A DNA stretch of 64,000 nt from JAUVRX01 sp049664225 (lineage in GTDB: Bacteria > Acidobacteriota > Thermoanaerobaculia > Multivoradales > JAHEKO01), in NCBI GenBank assembly GCA_049664225.1, contig JBATEX010000111.1:1-64000 (forward strand). The letters run 5' to 3'. The notes beneath the pieces are model-generated. The model did not search any database and had not been told where the DNA came from. It saw nothing but the letters and a program-made list of their open reading frames with translations. Below, piece by piece: positions 26,469 to 34,795 of this stretch. Position 1 is the stretch's first letter, and each line of letters begins with the position of its first letter. Made by a program: the position numbers and the translations under genes.

Positions 26469-27361
26469 CTCTCCTCCCGCAAGATCGCCATCAGGTAGCG
26501 GGCGTAGCCGCTCTCGCCGAAATCGGCTGCAAGCTGCTCCAGCTCTCGGTCGGTGATGTAGCCCATGCGATAGGCGATCTCCTCGGGGCAGGCGATCTTC
26601 AGGCCCTGGCGCTTTTCGATCACTCTGACGAAGACAGCCGCGTCCAGAAGCGAATCGTGAGTCCCGGTATCGAGCCAGGCCGTTCCACGGCCGAGAATCT
26701 CGACGGCGAGCTGCTCGCGCTCCAGATACGCGCGGTTGACGTCGGTGATCTCCAACTCCCCGCGGTCCGATGGGCGCAGCGACTTGGCGATATCGACCAC
26801 CTGTTTATCGTAGAAGTAGAGACCCGTGACGGCGTAGTGGGACTTGGGCTCAGTGGGTTTTTCGACGATGTCCAGCGCCTTGCCAGCGGCATCGAAGCTG
26901 ACGACGCCGTAGCGCTCGGGATCGGTCACGTAGTAGCCGAATATGGTGGCCCCTTGCGTGCGTTCCGCGGCAACCGAGAGCTTGTCTGCCAGTCCTTCCG
27001 CGTAGAAGATGTTGTCACCCAGAATCAAGCTGACCGGGGTTTCGGCTATAAAACTCTCGCCGATGAGGAAAGCCTGCGCGATGCCCTTGGGCTCTTCCTG
27101 AACGGCATAGCTGAGCGAGATGCCCCATTGTGAACCGTCGCCCAGAAAAGTCTCGAAAGCAGCCTGGTCCCGTGGCGTCGTGATCACCAGGATGTCCCGG
27201 ATGCTCGCCAACATCAGAGTGGACAGGGGGTAGTGGATCATTGGCTTGTCGTAGACCGGCATCAGCTGCTTACTGACCCCGTGAGTCAGTGGCAAGAGTC
27301 GTCGACCGGCCCCACCGGCCAGGATGATGCCCTTGTAGGTGCTCTCGGCGGATGCATTCAT
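26465..27361 (-). CDS. rmlA: Glucose-1-phosphate thymidylyltransferase
   Basis: 298 residues; makes dTDP-glucose from glucose-1-phosphate and dTTP. The nucleotide loop GIILAGGAGRRLLPLT, SKQLMPVYDKPMIHYPL, LILGDNIFYAEGL and DTGTHDSLLDA are diagnostic of the short, homotetrameric RmlA type. It follows the sulfotransferase gene by 12 bp on the same strand, so the rml genes are probably transcribed from upstream of 28891. Confidence 0.97.
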
Positions 27362-27373
27362 TCAGTCATAGTC

Positions 27374-28891
27374 CTAGTCGCGATCGCTTGGCGCCTGAGA
27401 CCCGCGAATCCGGCCACCTGCGGGAGGGCCTGGGACGGCGTCGAGATCTGGTAGTTGGGTCCCTGGCTCCCCTAGCTGCGAGAGGAGGCTTTGGATGTAT
27501 CGAGCGCTCTCTAGTTGCTGGGTCTTGTGCTCCGCGAGCTGTGCCTCCAGGTCCCGGACGTACCCCTTCACTTCTTTCTCCAGGATTCGATGCTTCTCGA
27601 TGTCCGACTCCAGCATCTGCGTGTGGCTCGCAACTTCCTTCTCCTGGATTCGAAGCCGCTCGATTTCCGACTCCGAACTCTTCGTGTAGGCGACGCCTTC
27701 ATGAATCGCCAGCTCGAGTTGATCAATGCGTTCCTTCTGGCGGCGCTGCCTTTCTTCGAGCTCCCGAATCAGGGCCTCTTTCTCCTCTAGGCTGGATTCC
27801 AGGTCGCCGGCATAGGACTTGAACTCTTCTGAGTGTCTGCGATGGGCCGTCAGGTCCCTCCTGAGGGAAGCGACAAACTTTTTGGCCCTCTCTTCTTGAC
27901 CTTTCGTGGCCTTGAGGGCCTCCTCGACGCGCTTTGCATAGACCTCTGCCTCCGCTATGGTGTCCTTGGCCAAGCTTACATCCTGCTGCAGGTCGCGAAG
28001 CCCACCCGACCCGAGGACCAGATGAGTACAGTGATCGAGGAGGATCGGGTCGAAACCCGCCACCAGGACATTCCGCTGCGCTCTGAGTTGGTCGAATCTC
28101 TCACTGGCCCCGTCAAAGCTCCCCCCGGTCTCGGAAAGTTCGTGAAAAAGCTGTCGAAGCTCCGATACGCTGTCGGTCCATCTGCCGAACTCTCGCTTCT
28201 GTTCCGAGGCTGGATCTCTGGCATGGTCAAGATCTCTGGTCAGGAAGGTCTCGATGTCCGACTCCGTCGATGCCGTGGCCTTCGGCCAGACGATCTTCAG
28301 CTCGGTGGCGAGGTGCTCCAAGCCCGCCATCTTCTTCTCGATGAGATCTCCGTAGGTCAGAAACGCCCGGCGCAACCCGCGACTATCACGCTCGGCGGCC
28401 AAATTGTGGTCGAGCCACAGGGCGCCCGATTTGTCGCTAGAAAAACCGTCTCTCTTGCCCAGGGAGGCGGCCACGGCTGCGGGCTCGCGAACGATGTGTA
28501 TAACCGCCACTTCGACGGCTAGATCGGACAGAACCCGCCGCCACATCGGGAGCAACTGGCAGAGTCTGGGGTCCTTCACGCCCCATAGCTCGGAAGTCTC
28601 GAAATTCCGGTTCAGAAGGCTGGCCAGCTCGGCCTTGAACGAGGGAGTAGCGAAACGGTCGAGCCACGAAGTGGTCAAGGGCCACGGGCTGTCCCAGGTC
28701 CGGCCGCCTGACAGCAGCAGGCGCTCGTGGAAGGAGTGGACCTCCTTCAACTCAAAGAACCCCAAATCGTTCTCACCGATTCTTGCCGGGAGCAGATCCC
28801 GTCCGACATCCACCCCCAGGATCGACAGTGCGCCAGCCAGGGCCGAGGTGCCGCTGCGGTGCATTCCAACGACAAGCAATGCCTTCTTCAT
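27374..28891 (-). CDS. Sulfotransferase-family protein with long C-terminal coiled coil
   Basis: 505 residues from the ATG at 28891; the frame is open far upstream but that part is antisense to a glycosyltransferase. The N-terminal LLVVGMHRSGTSALAGAL (P-loop-like PAPS site, residues 9-16) with GVKDPRLCQLLPMW (about 100) and IHIVREPAAVAASL (3'-phosphate site, about 127) marks a carbohydrate-type sulfotransferase fold. From about residue 310 the protein becomes a heptad-rich coiled coil (repeated E-x-E-x-L, LEEKEALIRELEERQ, EKEVASHTQ, EKEVKGYV). First gene of a probable operon with rmlACDB, so it may sulfate a rhamnose-containing surface glycan. Confidence 0.87.
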   Translation of the reverse strand: MKKALLVVGMHRSGTSALAGALSILGVDVGRDLLPARIGENDLGFFELKEVHSFHERLLLSGGRTWDSPWPLTTSWLDRFATPSFKAELASLLNRNFETSELWGVKDPRLCQLLPMWRRVLSDLAVEVAVIHIVREPAAVAASLGKRDGFSSDKSGALWLDHNLAAERDSRGLRRAFLTYGDLIEKKMAGLEHLATELKIVWPKATASTESDIETFLTRDLDHARDPASEQKREFGRWTDSVSELRQLFHELSETGGSFDGASERFDQLRAQRNVLVAGFDPILLDHCTHLVLGSGGLRDLQQDVSLAKDTIAEAEVYAKRVEEALKATKGQEERAKKFVASLRRDLTAHRRHSEEFKSYAGDLESSLEEKEALIRELEERQRRQKERIDQLELAIHEGVAYTKSSESEIERLRIQEKEVASHTQMLESDIEKHRILEKEVKGYVRDLEAQLAEHKTQQLESARYIQSLLSQLGEPGTQLPDLDAVPGPPAGGRIRGSQAPSDRD

Positions 28892-29016
28892 AGTTCTATC
28901 CAGTGAGGTCGATCGGCAACCATCGCCAGTATATCGGTTGTGGTTCGGCGGGAAGGCGATGGGGGCCAGTCGACGGTAACACTCCTGGCAAGCCAAACGA
29001 CTCAGACACCTTGGGT

Positions 29017-29022
29017 TAGAAT
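29017..29022 (+). promoter_or_regulatory. Possible -10 element of the 29045 glycosyltransferase operon
   Basis: TAGAAT lies 23 bp before the TTG start in the 153-bp gap between divergent genes. No convincing -35 hexamer at normal spacing. Confidence 0.3.
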
Positions 29023-29044
29023 CGCACGCTGGGGAGAGTTGAAG

Positions 29045-30076
29045 TTGAAGCGTGTCTGCTCGGTAATTGTGCACCACAAGGGGCGCAGTCTGCTGGATTC
29101 CTGTCTGCGGAGTGTCCTCGCAAGCGATGACGTCGAGGTGGAGGTAGTCGTCGCTGCGAATGCATGCCAGGAGGAGCTGCCCGAGATCGCAGAGCAAGAC
29201 CCCCGAGTCGAGGTCGTCTGGATCGAGGCGCCCGTCGGGTTCTCCGAGGCCAACAATATCGGAGTCGAGCGGTCTGCAGAGGTAGGTTCTCAGCCCGACT
29301 TCTACTTCTTTCTCAACAACGACACGATGGTTGAGCGGGATACCCTGGCCAAGCTCGTAGCTGCGGCCGAGCAGCATTCTGAATGCGGAATTGTCGGTCC
29401 CAGACTGATGATCTTGGGCGCCCAGGGTGTGCTGAATAGCCTGGGTCTCAATCTGACGCGGACGGGTGAGGCGTGGGACGAGGGGATTGGCATTGACCTG
29501 GAAAGCTACGGCTCGTTGCCGCCGACGGGGCGCGTCGTGGCGGTGACCGGAGCCGCCTTGATGATTCGCGCCCATCTGTTCGAAGAGCTGGAGGGTTGGG
29601 AAGAGCTCTACGAGTACTACTTCGAAGACATCGATCTCTGTCTGCGAGCCCAGAGCCGAGGTTGGGCGGTTGTGCGAGTGACCGATGCCATTGTCTGGCA
29701 TGCAATCTCGGCGACGGCGGCTCGAGGGTCCGAGTTCAAGCTGCATTTGACCTGGAGAAACAGGCTTCTCCTGTGGTTCATCCATTGGCCGACCGGTGAG
29801 CTGCTCGAGACCGCACCCAAGTTGATCTACGACGAGGTCAGCCTCGTTGCCCGACGGCTCTACCACAAGGCCTACTCGGATGCCGGCCTACAGGCTCGGT
29901 CCTGGAGGGACTTCTTGCGACACTTGGCCCGGGCTTTTCGACTTCGCAGGCAAGCAAAAGGCGACGGTGCCTGGGTGGGTCTCTTGAAGGCTCCAGGTTC
30001 CGTGCCGGTCATCCATCTGCCAGAATTGCCGGAAGAAGCGCTTTCGGAAGTGCCCACGCAAGGGGAGACAGCTTAG
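29045..30076 (+). CDS. Family 2 glycosyltransferase (rhamnosyltransferase-like)
   Basis: 343 residues. The best start is a TTG at 29045 with GGGGAG 8 nt upstream; the frame is open further up but without a site. GT-A features: CSVIVHHKGRSLLDSCLRSV, the aspartate strand, FFLNNDTMVERD (DxD position reads N-N-D), GPRLMI, and the catalytic YYFEDIDLCLRA block (about 197-208). This is the pattern of WbbL-type rhamnosyltransferases, fitting the rml operon next door. Four base pairs separate it from the next gene. Confidence 0.9.
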   Translation: MKRVCSVIVHHKGRSLLDSCLRSVLASDDVEVEVVVAANACQEELPEIAEQDPRVEVVWIEAPVGFSEANNIGVERSAEVGSQPDFYFFLNNDTMVERDTLAKLVAAAEQHSECGIVGPRLMILGAQGVLNSLGLNLTRTGEAWDEGIGIDLESYGSLPPTGRVVAVTGAALMIRAHLFEELEGWEELYEYYFEDIDLCLRAQSRGWAVVRVTDAIVWHAISATAARGSEFKLHLTWRNRLLLWFIHWPTGELLETAPKLIYDEVSLVARRLYHKAYSDAGLQARSWRDFLRHLARAFRLRRQAKGDGAWVGLLKAPGSVPVIHLPELPEEALSEVPTQGETA

Positions 30077-30080
30077 AACA

Positions 30081-31454
30081 GTGGCTCGCGTACTGATCTG
30101 CGGACTCGGTCCGTTACCCTTCGAGCCCGCCTGGGCGAATTGGGGTCCAGGCATCCGGACGTGGCAGTTTGCTTCTGGACTCGCTGCTGCGGGCCATCAG
30201 GTCGACCTGGTGAAGGCCGATCTGGCTCCCGGTTCGACTCCGCCCGAAGGGCCAGAGCCTCTGTCTCATGAGGGCGTGCAAGTGCACCGCTTCTCCCTGC
30301 CTCAGATGATGGAGCCGACGGTCCTGGCTCGTCTAGCGCGTGACAGCCGGGTGGACGCAGTGGTGGGCGCGACCCTGCTCGGGTCCTTCGCGCTGGCTCG
30401 GGCTCGATGCGGCCTTCCTTTCTGGGCCGATCAGTTTGGGCACTCCATGTCGGAAGCGCAGGCAAAAGCCGCTCTTCTGAGTAAGAACCGCCCACTGGCG
30501 GAGACCTGGAACCTCGTGCGACGCGTGGGGTCCACTGCGGACAAGTTTTCAGCGGTGTCGAAAGCACAGAGATTCGCCATGATGGGTGAGCTCGGTGCCC
30601 TTGGGCGTCTCAACGCCTTGAACTGTGGGTACGAGCTGATCGAGGTGATTCCATGCGCCTTAGGGCAACCTGATGTGGATGGCTCTAACGACGCAAGGCG
30701 CAGGGCTCGGCACCCGGAGGATGACTTCGGCGTGCTGTGGAGCGGCAGCTACAACGTCTGGTCGGATGTGGAGACACTCGTTGCGGGTCTGGAAGGCGCG
30801 ATGGCCGAAGATCCACGAATCCGCTTCATTTCAACTGGCGGCGAGGTGCCGGGGCATGATCAGACTACCTATCGCCGACTGGAGCAGCGGGTCGCGGCTT
30901 CTGCCTTCCGGGACCGTTTCCACCTCGCAGGCTGGGTCGAACCAGAAGAAATGCGTGCATATCGGGGCCGGGCCGATCTCGCGATAGTCACGGAAACTCC
31001 CATCTACGAGGGAATGCTTGGAAGCAAGAACCGGATCCTGGAATGGCTTGCCCTGGAGGTTCCCGTCCTATGCACGGAGCTCTGCGAGCTGAGCTCTTAT
31101 CTGTCGGAGCGCGGCCTGGCCCTGACCGTCCCGCCAGGGGATGTCCGAGGAACGAGCCTGGCGATTCTCTGGGCCGCCAACCACCGCGGTCAGTTGCAGG
31201 AAATGGCGCACAAGGCGAAGAACTCCGCGGCGGGCGACTTTTCAGTGACTGAGACGACTACTCCCCTGCAGGCGTGGACGCAGAATCCGCGGAAGGCACC
31301 TGACAGCCAGTCGCCAGCTGGCGTCCGTGATCCGATGAAATATGCTTCGTGGGCAGACCGTGTCGCGGCATGGGCCCAGAGATCTCGATTCGTCGAGGAA
31401 TCGACTCTCGCCAGAAAGGTCTGGAAAGGGTTGCGGAGGCGGTCAGATTCGTGA
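30081..31454 (+). CDS. Glycosyltransferase (GT4-like), tandem paralogue 1
   Basis: 457 residues, GTG start. Two Rossmann-like halves: N-terminal VLICGLGPLPFEPA...IRTWQFASGLAAAGHQVDLV, and C-terminal FGVLWSGSYNVWSDVETL, IRFISTGGEVPGHDQ, FRDRFHLAGWV, followed by a helix containing NRILEWLALEVPVL and an acid near the end of the fold. This is the GT-B layout of GT4-type transferases. The next gene aligns with it along its length, so the pair arose by duplication. Donor and acceptor unknown. Confidence 0.87.
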   Translation: MARVLICGLGPLPFEPAWANWGPGIRTWQFASGLAAAGHQVDLVKADLAPGSTPPEGPEPLSHEGVQVHRFSLPQMMEPTVLARLARDSRVDAVVGATLLGSFALARARCGLPFWADQFGHSMSEAQAKAALLSKNRPLAETWNLVRRVGSTADKFSAVSKAQRFAMMGELGALGRLNALNCGYELIEVIPCALGQPDVDGSNDARRRARHPEDDFGVLWSGSYNVWSDVETLVAGLEGAMAEDPRIRFISTGGEVPGHDQTTYRRLEQRVAASAFRDRFHLAGWVEPEEMRAYRGRADLAIVTETPIYEGMLGSKNRILEWLALEVPVLCTELCELSSYLSERGLALTVPPGDVRGTSLAILWAANHRGQLQEMAHKAKNSAAGDFSVTETTTPLQAWTQNPRKAPDSQSPAGVRDPMKYASWADRVAAWAQRSRFVEESTLARKVWKGLRRRSDS

Positions 31455-31518
31455 CTGAGCCTGGGCGGAGTGATTTCGTGCAGGGTCCGGCCCAGTCCAG
31501 ACTTCGGGGGAGATGCCC

Positions 31519-32916
31519 ATGAGCAGACTCTTCGTGGTCGGTGCTGCGCCTCTGCCATTCGAGCGGAAGCAGAGACAGTATGCTGCAAATCTCCGCACCT
31601 GGCACTTCACCAAGCCACTTCTCGATGCCGGACACGCGATCCGCTTGGTGGCGTGCCGGCTTCCGAACACCTATTCACCCGAGGAAGACAGGCAGCCCGT
31701 AGAGTTCAACGAGCAACCCGGCTTGGAGTATTTTTCAGTCCGCCCCAAGGTCTTCGAGGACCGGAGTTTTCTGCAGGATCAGTTCGAAGAGTTCGAGGCC
31801 GATGCCATCATAGGGGTGAATACCTATCCGGCCTCGAGAGCGGTGCGAATCTCTACAGAGAAACCGATCTGGTGTGATCTGAATGGTTGGGTCATGGCAG
31901 AGGCACAGACAAAAACCGCAGTCTATGGGGACGATCGATTCCTCTCTCACTTCTGGAAGATGGAAGAGGCCGTTCTCAGCAGGGCGGATGTGATCTCGAC
32001 GGTGTCGATGGCCCAAGCTCACGCCGTGGCGGGTGAGTTGGCGACACTGAGTCGGCTCGGCAAGAGCACATTCGGATACTCCTTTCTGGTACCGATACCG
32101 AATGCGATAGTCGAAGACGAATATCAGCACCAGGTCGGCACCATTCGTGGATCTCTCGTCGGTGAAGAAGACTTCGTCGTGCTCTGGGTGGGTGGTTACA
32201 ACACGTGGACCGATGTCGATCTCCTATACGAGGGACTGGCCCGTGCCATGGAGGTGGCCCCCAGCCTTCAGTTCGTCTCCACCGGTGGAGTTATCGAGGG
32301 TCACGACGAGATTACCTTCAAGCGTTTCCAGGCCCTGATCGCCAAGAGCCAGTTCAAGCATCGCTTTCACTTCGTCGGCTGGGTTCGCACCGAAGATGTT
32401 CCCAGCTACTACTATGAGAGCAACCTCGGACTCAACGTCGACGGTGACAACTACGAGACGATCTACGGCGCACGAAACCGTCTCAACGACATGATGAAGG
32501 TGGGCTTGCCGCTGCTGACGACGGTAGGCACTGAAATCAGCCACGATATCGAGAGTCATGACCTGGGGTTGACGTGCCCGATAGGAGATGCAGGTCGTTT
32601 CACCGAGCAGATCGTCTGGGCGGCGGAGAACCGCGACGAGCTCGAAGCGATGGCCCGACGAGCACGCGAGTTCGCCAACCGAGAGTACTCCTACGAGGCG
32701 ACCACGAGGCCTTTGCTCAGATGGGTCGAGGCTCCACAGCGAGCGCCGGACAAAGCCAGGCGAGTAGCCCTTACAGACCTCGACTTCTTCGAGCATTCCG
32801 ACACGACGGGAGGCGCGAAGGAGAATAGGGACAAAGGTCTCGACGCCCTTGCTGGCGGCTGGCGCCGGGTCTGGCAGGCTGCTGCCAGACGGGTGAGGCG
32901 CAAAGGGCACGATTGA
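31519..32916 (+). CDS. Glycosyltransferase (GT4-like), tandem paralogue 2
   Basis: 465 residues. I chose the ATG at 31519 rather than 31513 because GGGGGAG then sits 6 nt upstream instead of touching the codon. Motifs parallel the preceding gene: APLPFERKQ...LRTWHFTKPLLDAGHAIRLV, FVVLWVGGYNTWTDVDLL, FVSTGGVIEGHDE, FKHRFHFVGWV. It ends in a basic tail. Followed by a sulfatase-like lipoprotein gene 136 bp downstream. Confidence 0.88.
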   Translation: MSRLFVVGAAPLPFERKQRQYAANLRTWHFTKPLLDAGHAIRLVACRLPNTYSPEEDRQPVEFNEQPGLEYFSVRPKVFEDRSFLQDQFEEFEADAIIGVNTYPASRAVRISTEKPIWCDLNGWVMAEAQTKTAVYGDDRFLSHFWKMEEAVLSRADVISTVSMAQAHAVAGELATLSRLGKSTFGYSFLVPIPNAIVEDEYQHQVGTIRGSLVGEEDFVVLWVGGYNTWTDVDLLYEGLARAMEVAPSLQFVSTGGVIEGHDEITFKRFQALIAKSQFKHRFHFVGWVRTEDVPSYYYESNLGLNVDGDNYETIYGARNRLNDMMKVGLPLLTTVGTEISHDIESHDLGLTCPIGDAGRFTEQIVWAAENRDELEAMARRAREFANREYSYEATTRPLLRWVEAPQRAPDKARRVALTDLDFFEHSDTTGGAKENRDKGLDALAGGWRRVWQAAARRVRRKGHD

Positions 32917-33052
32917 CCCTTGAGCGATGGTCTTCTGCCGTGCCAACGGAGTCACTTGCCCAGAGGTGTAGGTGCCAGCGAGATCAAGCGTGACCTCCCT
33001 GCAGCCAAGCCAATCGCAGTTGCGGTCTCTTGGTGCTTCGGAGAAGCAACAT

Positions 33053-34795
33053 ATGTCCTCAGACAAGTCACGAGCCAAGACGAGGTGTGCTGAGACCGAA
33101 GGAGCTTGGCGCCGTGGTGTTCTGGCCCAGGCACCGGGACGGGTGCTCCTGTTCTCGGGACTCCGAGCGCTGCTGGTGCTCACCGGCATGCTAGGCCTCT
33201 TGGGATGCGGGCCAGGTGACCAAGAGGTGATCAGGTCCACGCGGGGCTACGTTGTGATCTCGATTGATACCCTTCGAGCGGATCACTTGACCTGCTATGG
33301 CTATGAACGCCCAACAAGTCCTTTCATTGATTCCCTGGCTGACAGAGGGGCGCTGTTCGAGAACGCGTTTGTTCAGCTGCCGGGTACGCTGCCCTCGCAC
33401 ATGTCCATCTTCACTGGACTCTTCCCGAGTCAGCACGGCGTCTATCCTCCCGATGGTGTCCTGCCCCTCGATATCCCGACCATCCCGGAGATCTTTCGAG
33501 CGGCCGGATTCAGGACCGCCGGATTCACGGAGGGAGGGTACGTCGACGGCGACTACGGTTTTTCCCGCGGCTTCGACGATTTCAGCGATGAAGCTGAGAG
33601 AAGTGAGTCGGATATCGAGACGACTTTCCGCCGCGGTCTCCGTTTTCTGGAATCCCTCAGGCCAGAGGATCGGTTCTTCCTGTTTCTACACACCTATTCG
33701 GTGCACGATCCATACTTTCCGGATGAGCGCTACTCCCACCGATACTGGGACCGACCGATTCCCGACACTTTCGAACCCACCGGACCCAATTTGACGGCGG
33801 CCAATAGGGGCGAACTGGAGCTTACGGAAACCGGGGCGGCGTACTTTGCAGCGCTCTACGACGCCTCCATCAACTACGCGGACGACGTCTTGCGAGATTT
33901 CTTTCAGAAACTGGATGATATTGGGCTCCGCGACGACGTGACTTTCGTGGTGACCTCGGATCACGGTGAGGAGTTCTTGGAGCATGGTGGTCTAGTTCAC
34001 GAGCAGACATATCCGGAGACTCTCCGGGTGCCCTTGATCTTCCTGCATCCCGACCTCGAGCAGAGCCGCCGGATCCAGAGCCTTGTGCAGAGTATCGACA
34101 TCGCTCCCACCCTGCTCGACCTGGCTCGGATCGATCGCCCGACCATGTCGGGTCGAAGCCTGGTTCCGCTTCTCGAAGGTGCTCCGGAGCCACTTCAGTC
34201 CGAGGCCTTTTCGGAAGCCTTTGTTCGACCGATCCGGACAATGCTCAAGAAAAGCGAGGAGGGTTTTCATCAGATCCTGATGTCGACGCCTTCATCGACC
34301 GAAGGTGCCAAGACCTGGGTCAGCCGGTCCATCGCCTTTGATGTAGCTCCAGGACAAGCAGAAGCTCAAGTCCGCAGCTACCACGTTCCCAGAGATCTGA
34401 AGGTGATGATCGATGGTCAGCTTCGACAGACACTCGAGATCATGCCCACCGAGTGGACGACGGTGACCCTTCCCATTCCAGCGGACTCGACGCTGGCGAG
34501 GGTTGTGCTCGAGACTGATACCTGTGATTCTCCTCTGGCGGTTGGAGAAAGCGAGGACTCTCGGTGCCTCTCCTTCTTGATCCAGGGTGCCCTTCTGGTC
34601 AGCTTCGAACTGTATGACCTGGCGCGGGATCCTCAGGCACAGCTCGACTTGTCCAGGGGCTCGCCTCTGTTGCTGCGAGAAATGACTGATCGCCTGCTAC
34701 AGGAGGCGCAGACGCTGGAAACTCGGGCCGGTGAAAGGCGCGATCTCGATCCAGAGCTCGAAGAGCAACTGAGAGCACTCGGCTACCTTCAATGA
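33053..34795 (+). CDS. Sulfatase-like lipoprotein (Thr-type alkaline-phosphatase superfamily), copy 1
   Basis: 580 residues from the ATG at 33053 (GGAG 9 nt upstream). A hydrophobic segment (32-50) ends in LLGC, a plausible lipobox with Cys52. The metal site starts at SIDTLRADHL (Asp72). Where sulfatases have C/S-x-P-x-R, this protein reads T-L-P-S-H (112-116), so the formylglycine precursor and the Arg are absent; Thr is the nucleophile in phosphoethanolamine and related transferases. HTYSVHDPY and VTSDHGEEF complete the core. The C-terminus ends LRALGYLQ. Probably a periplasmic hydrolase or transferase acting on the surface glycan. Next gene overlaps by 4 bp. Confidence 0.87.
   Translation: MSSDKSRAKTRCAETEGAWRRGVLAQAPGRVLLFSGLRALLVLTGMLGLLGCGPGDQEVIRSTRGYVVISIDTLRADHLTCYGYERPTSPFIDSLADRGALFENAFVQLPGTLPSHMSIFTGLFPSQHGVYPPDGVLPLDIPTIPEIFRAAGFRTAGFTEGGYVDGDYGFSRGFDDFSDEAERSESDIETTFRRGLRFLESLRPEDRFFLFLHTYSVHDPYFPDERYSHRYWDRPIPDTFEPTGPNLTAANRGELELTETGAAYFAALYDASINYADDVLRDFFQKLDDIGLRDDVTFVVTSDHGEEFLEHGGLVHEQTYPETLRVPLIFLHPDLEQSRRIQSLVQSIDIAPTLLDLARIDRPTMSGRSLVPLLEGAPEPLQSEAFSEAFVRPIRTMLKKSEEGFHQILMSTPSSTEGAKTWVSRSIAFDVAPGQAEAQVRSYHVPRDLKVMIDGQLRQTLEIMPTEWTTVTLPIPADSTLARVVLETDTCDSPLAVGESEDSRCLSFLIQGALLVSFELYDLARDPQAQLDLSRGSPLLLREMTDRLLQEAQTLETRAGERRDLDPELEEQLRALGYLQ

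Noticed and set aside
28892..29866. 325-codon upstream extension of the sulfotransferase frame
   Set aside because: It is antisense to the glycosyltransferase at 29045; the P-loop motif begins right after the ATG at 28891.
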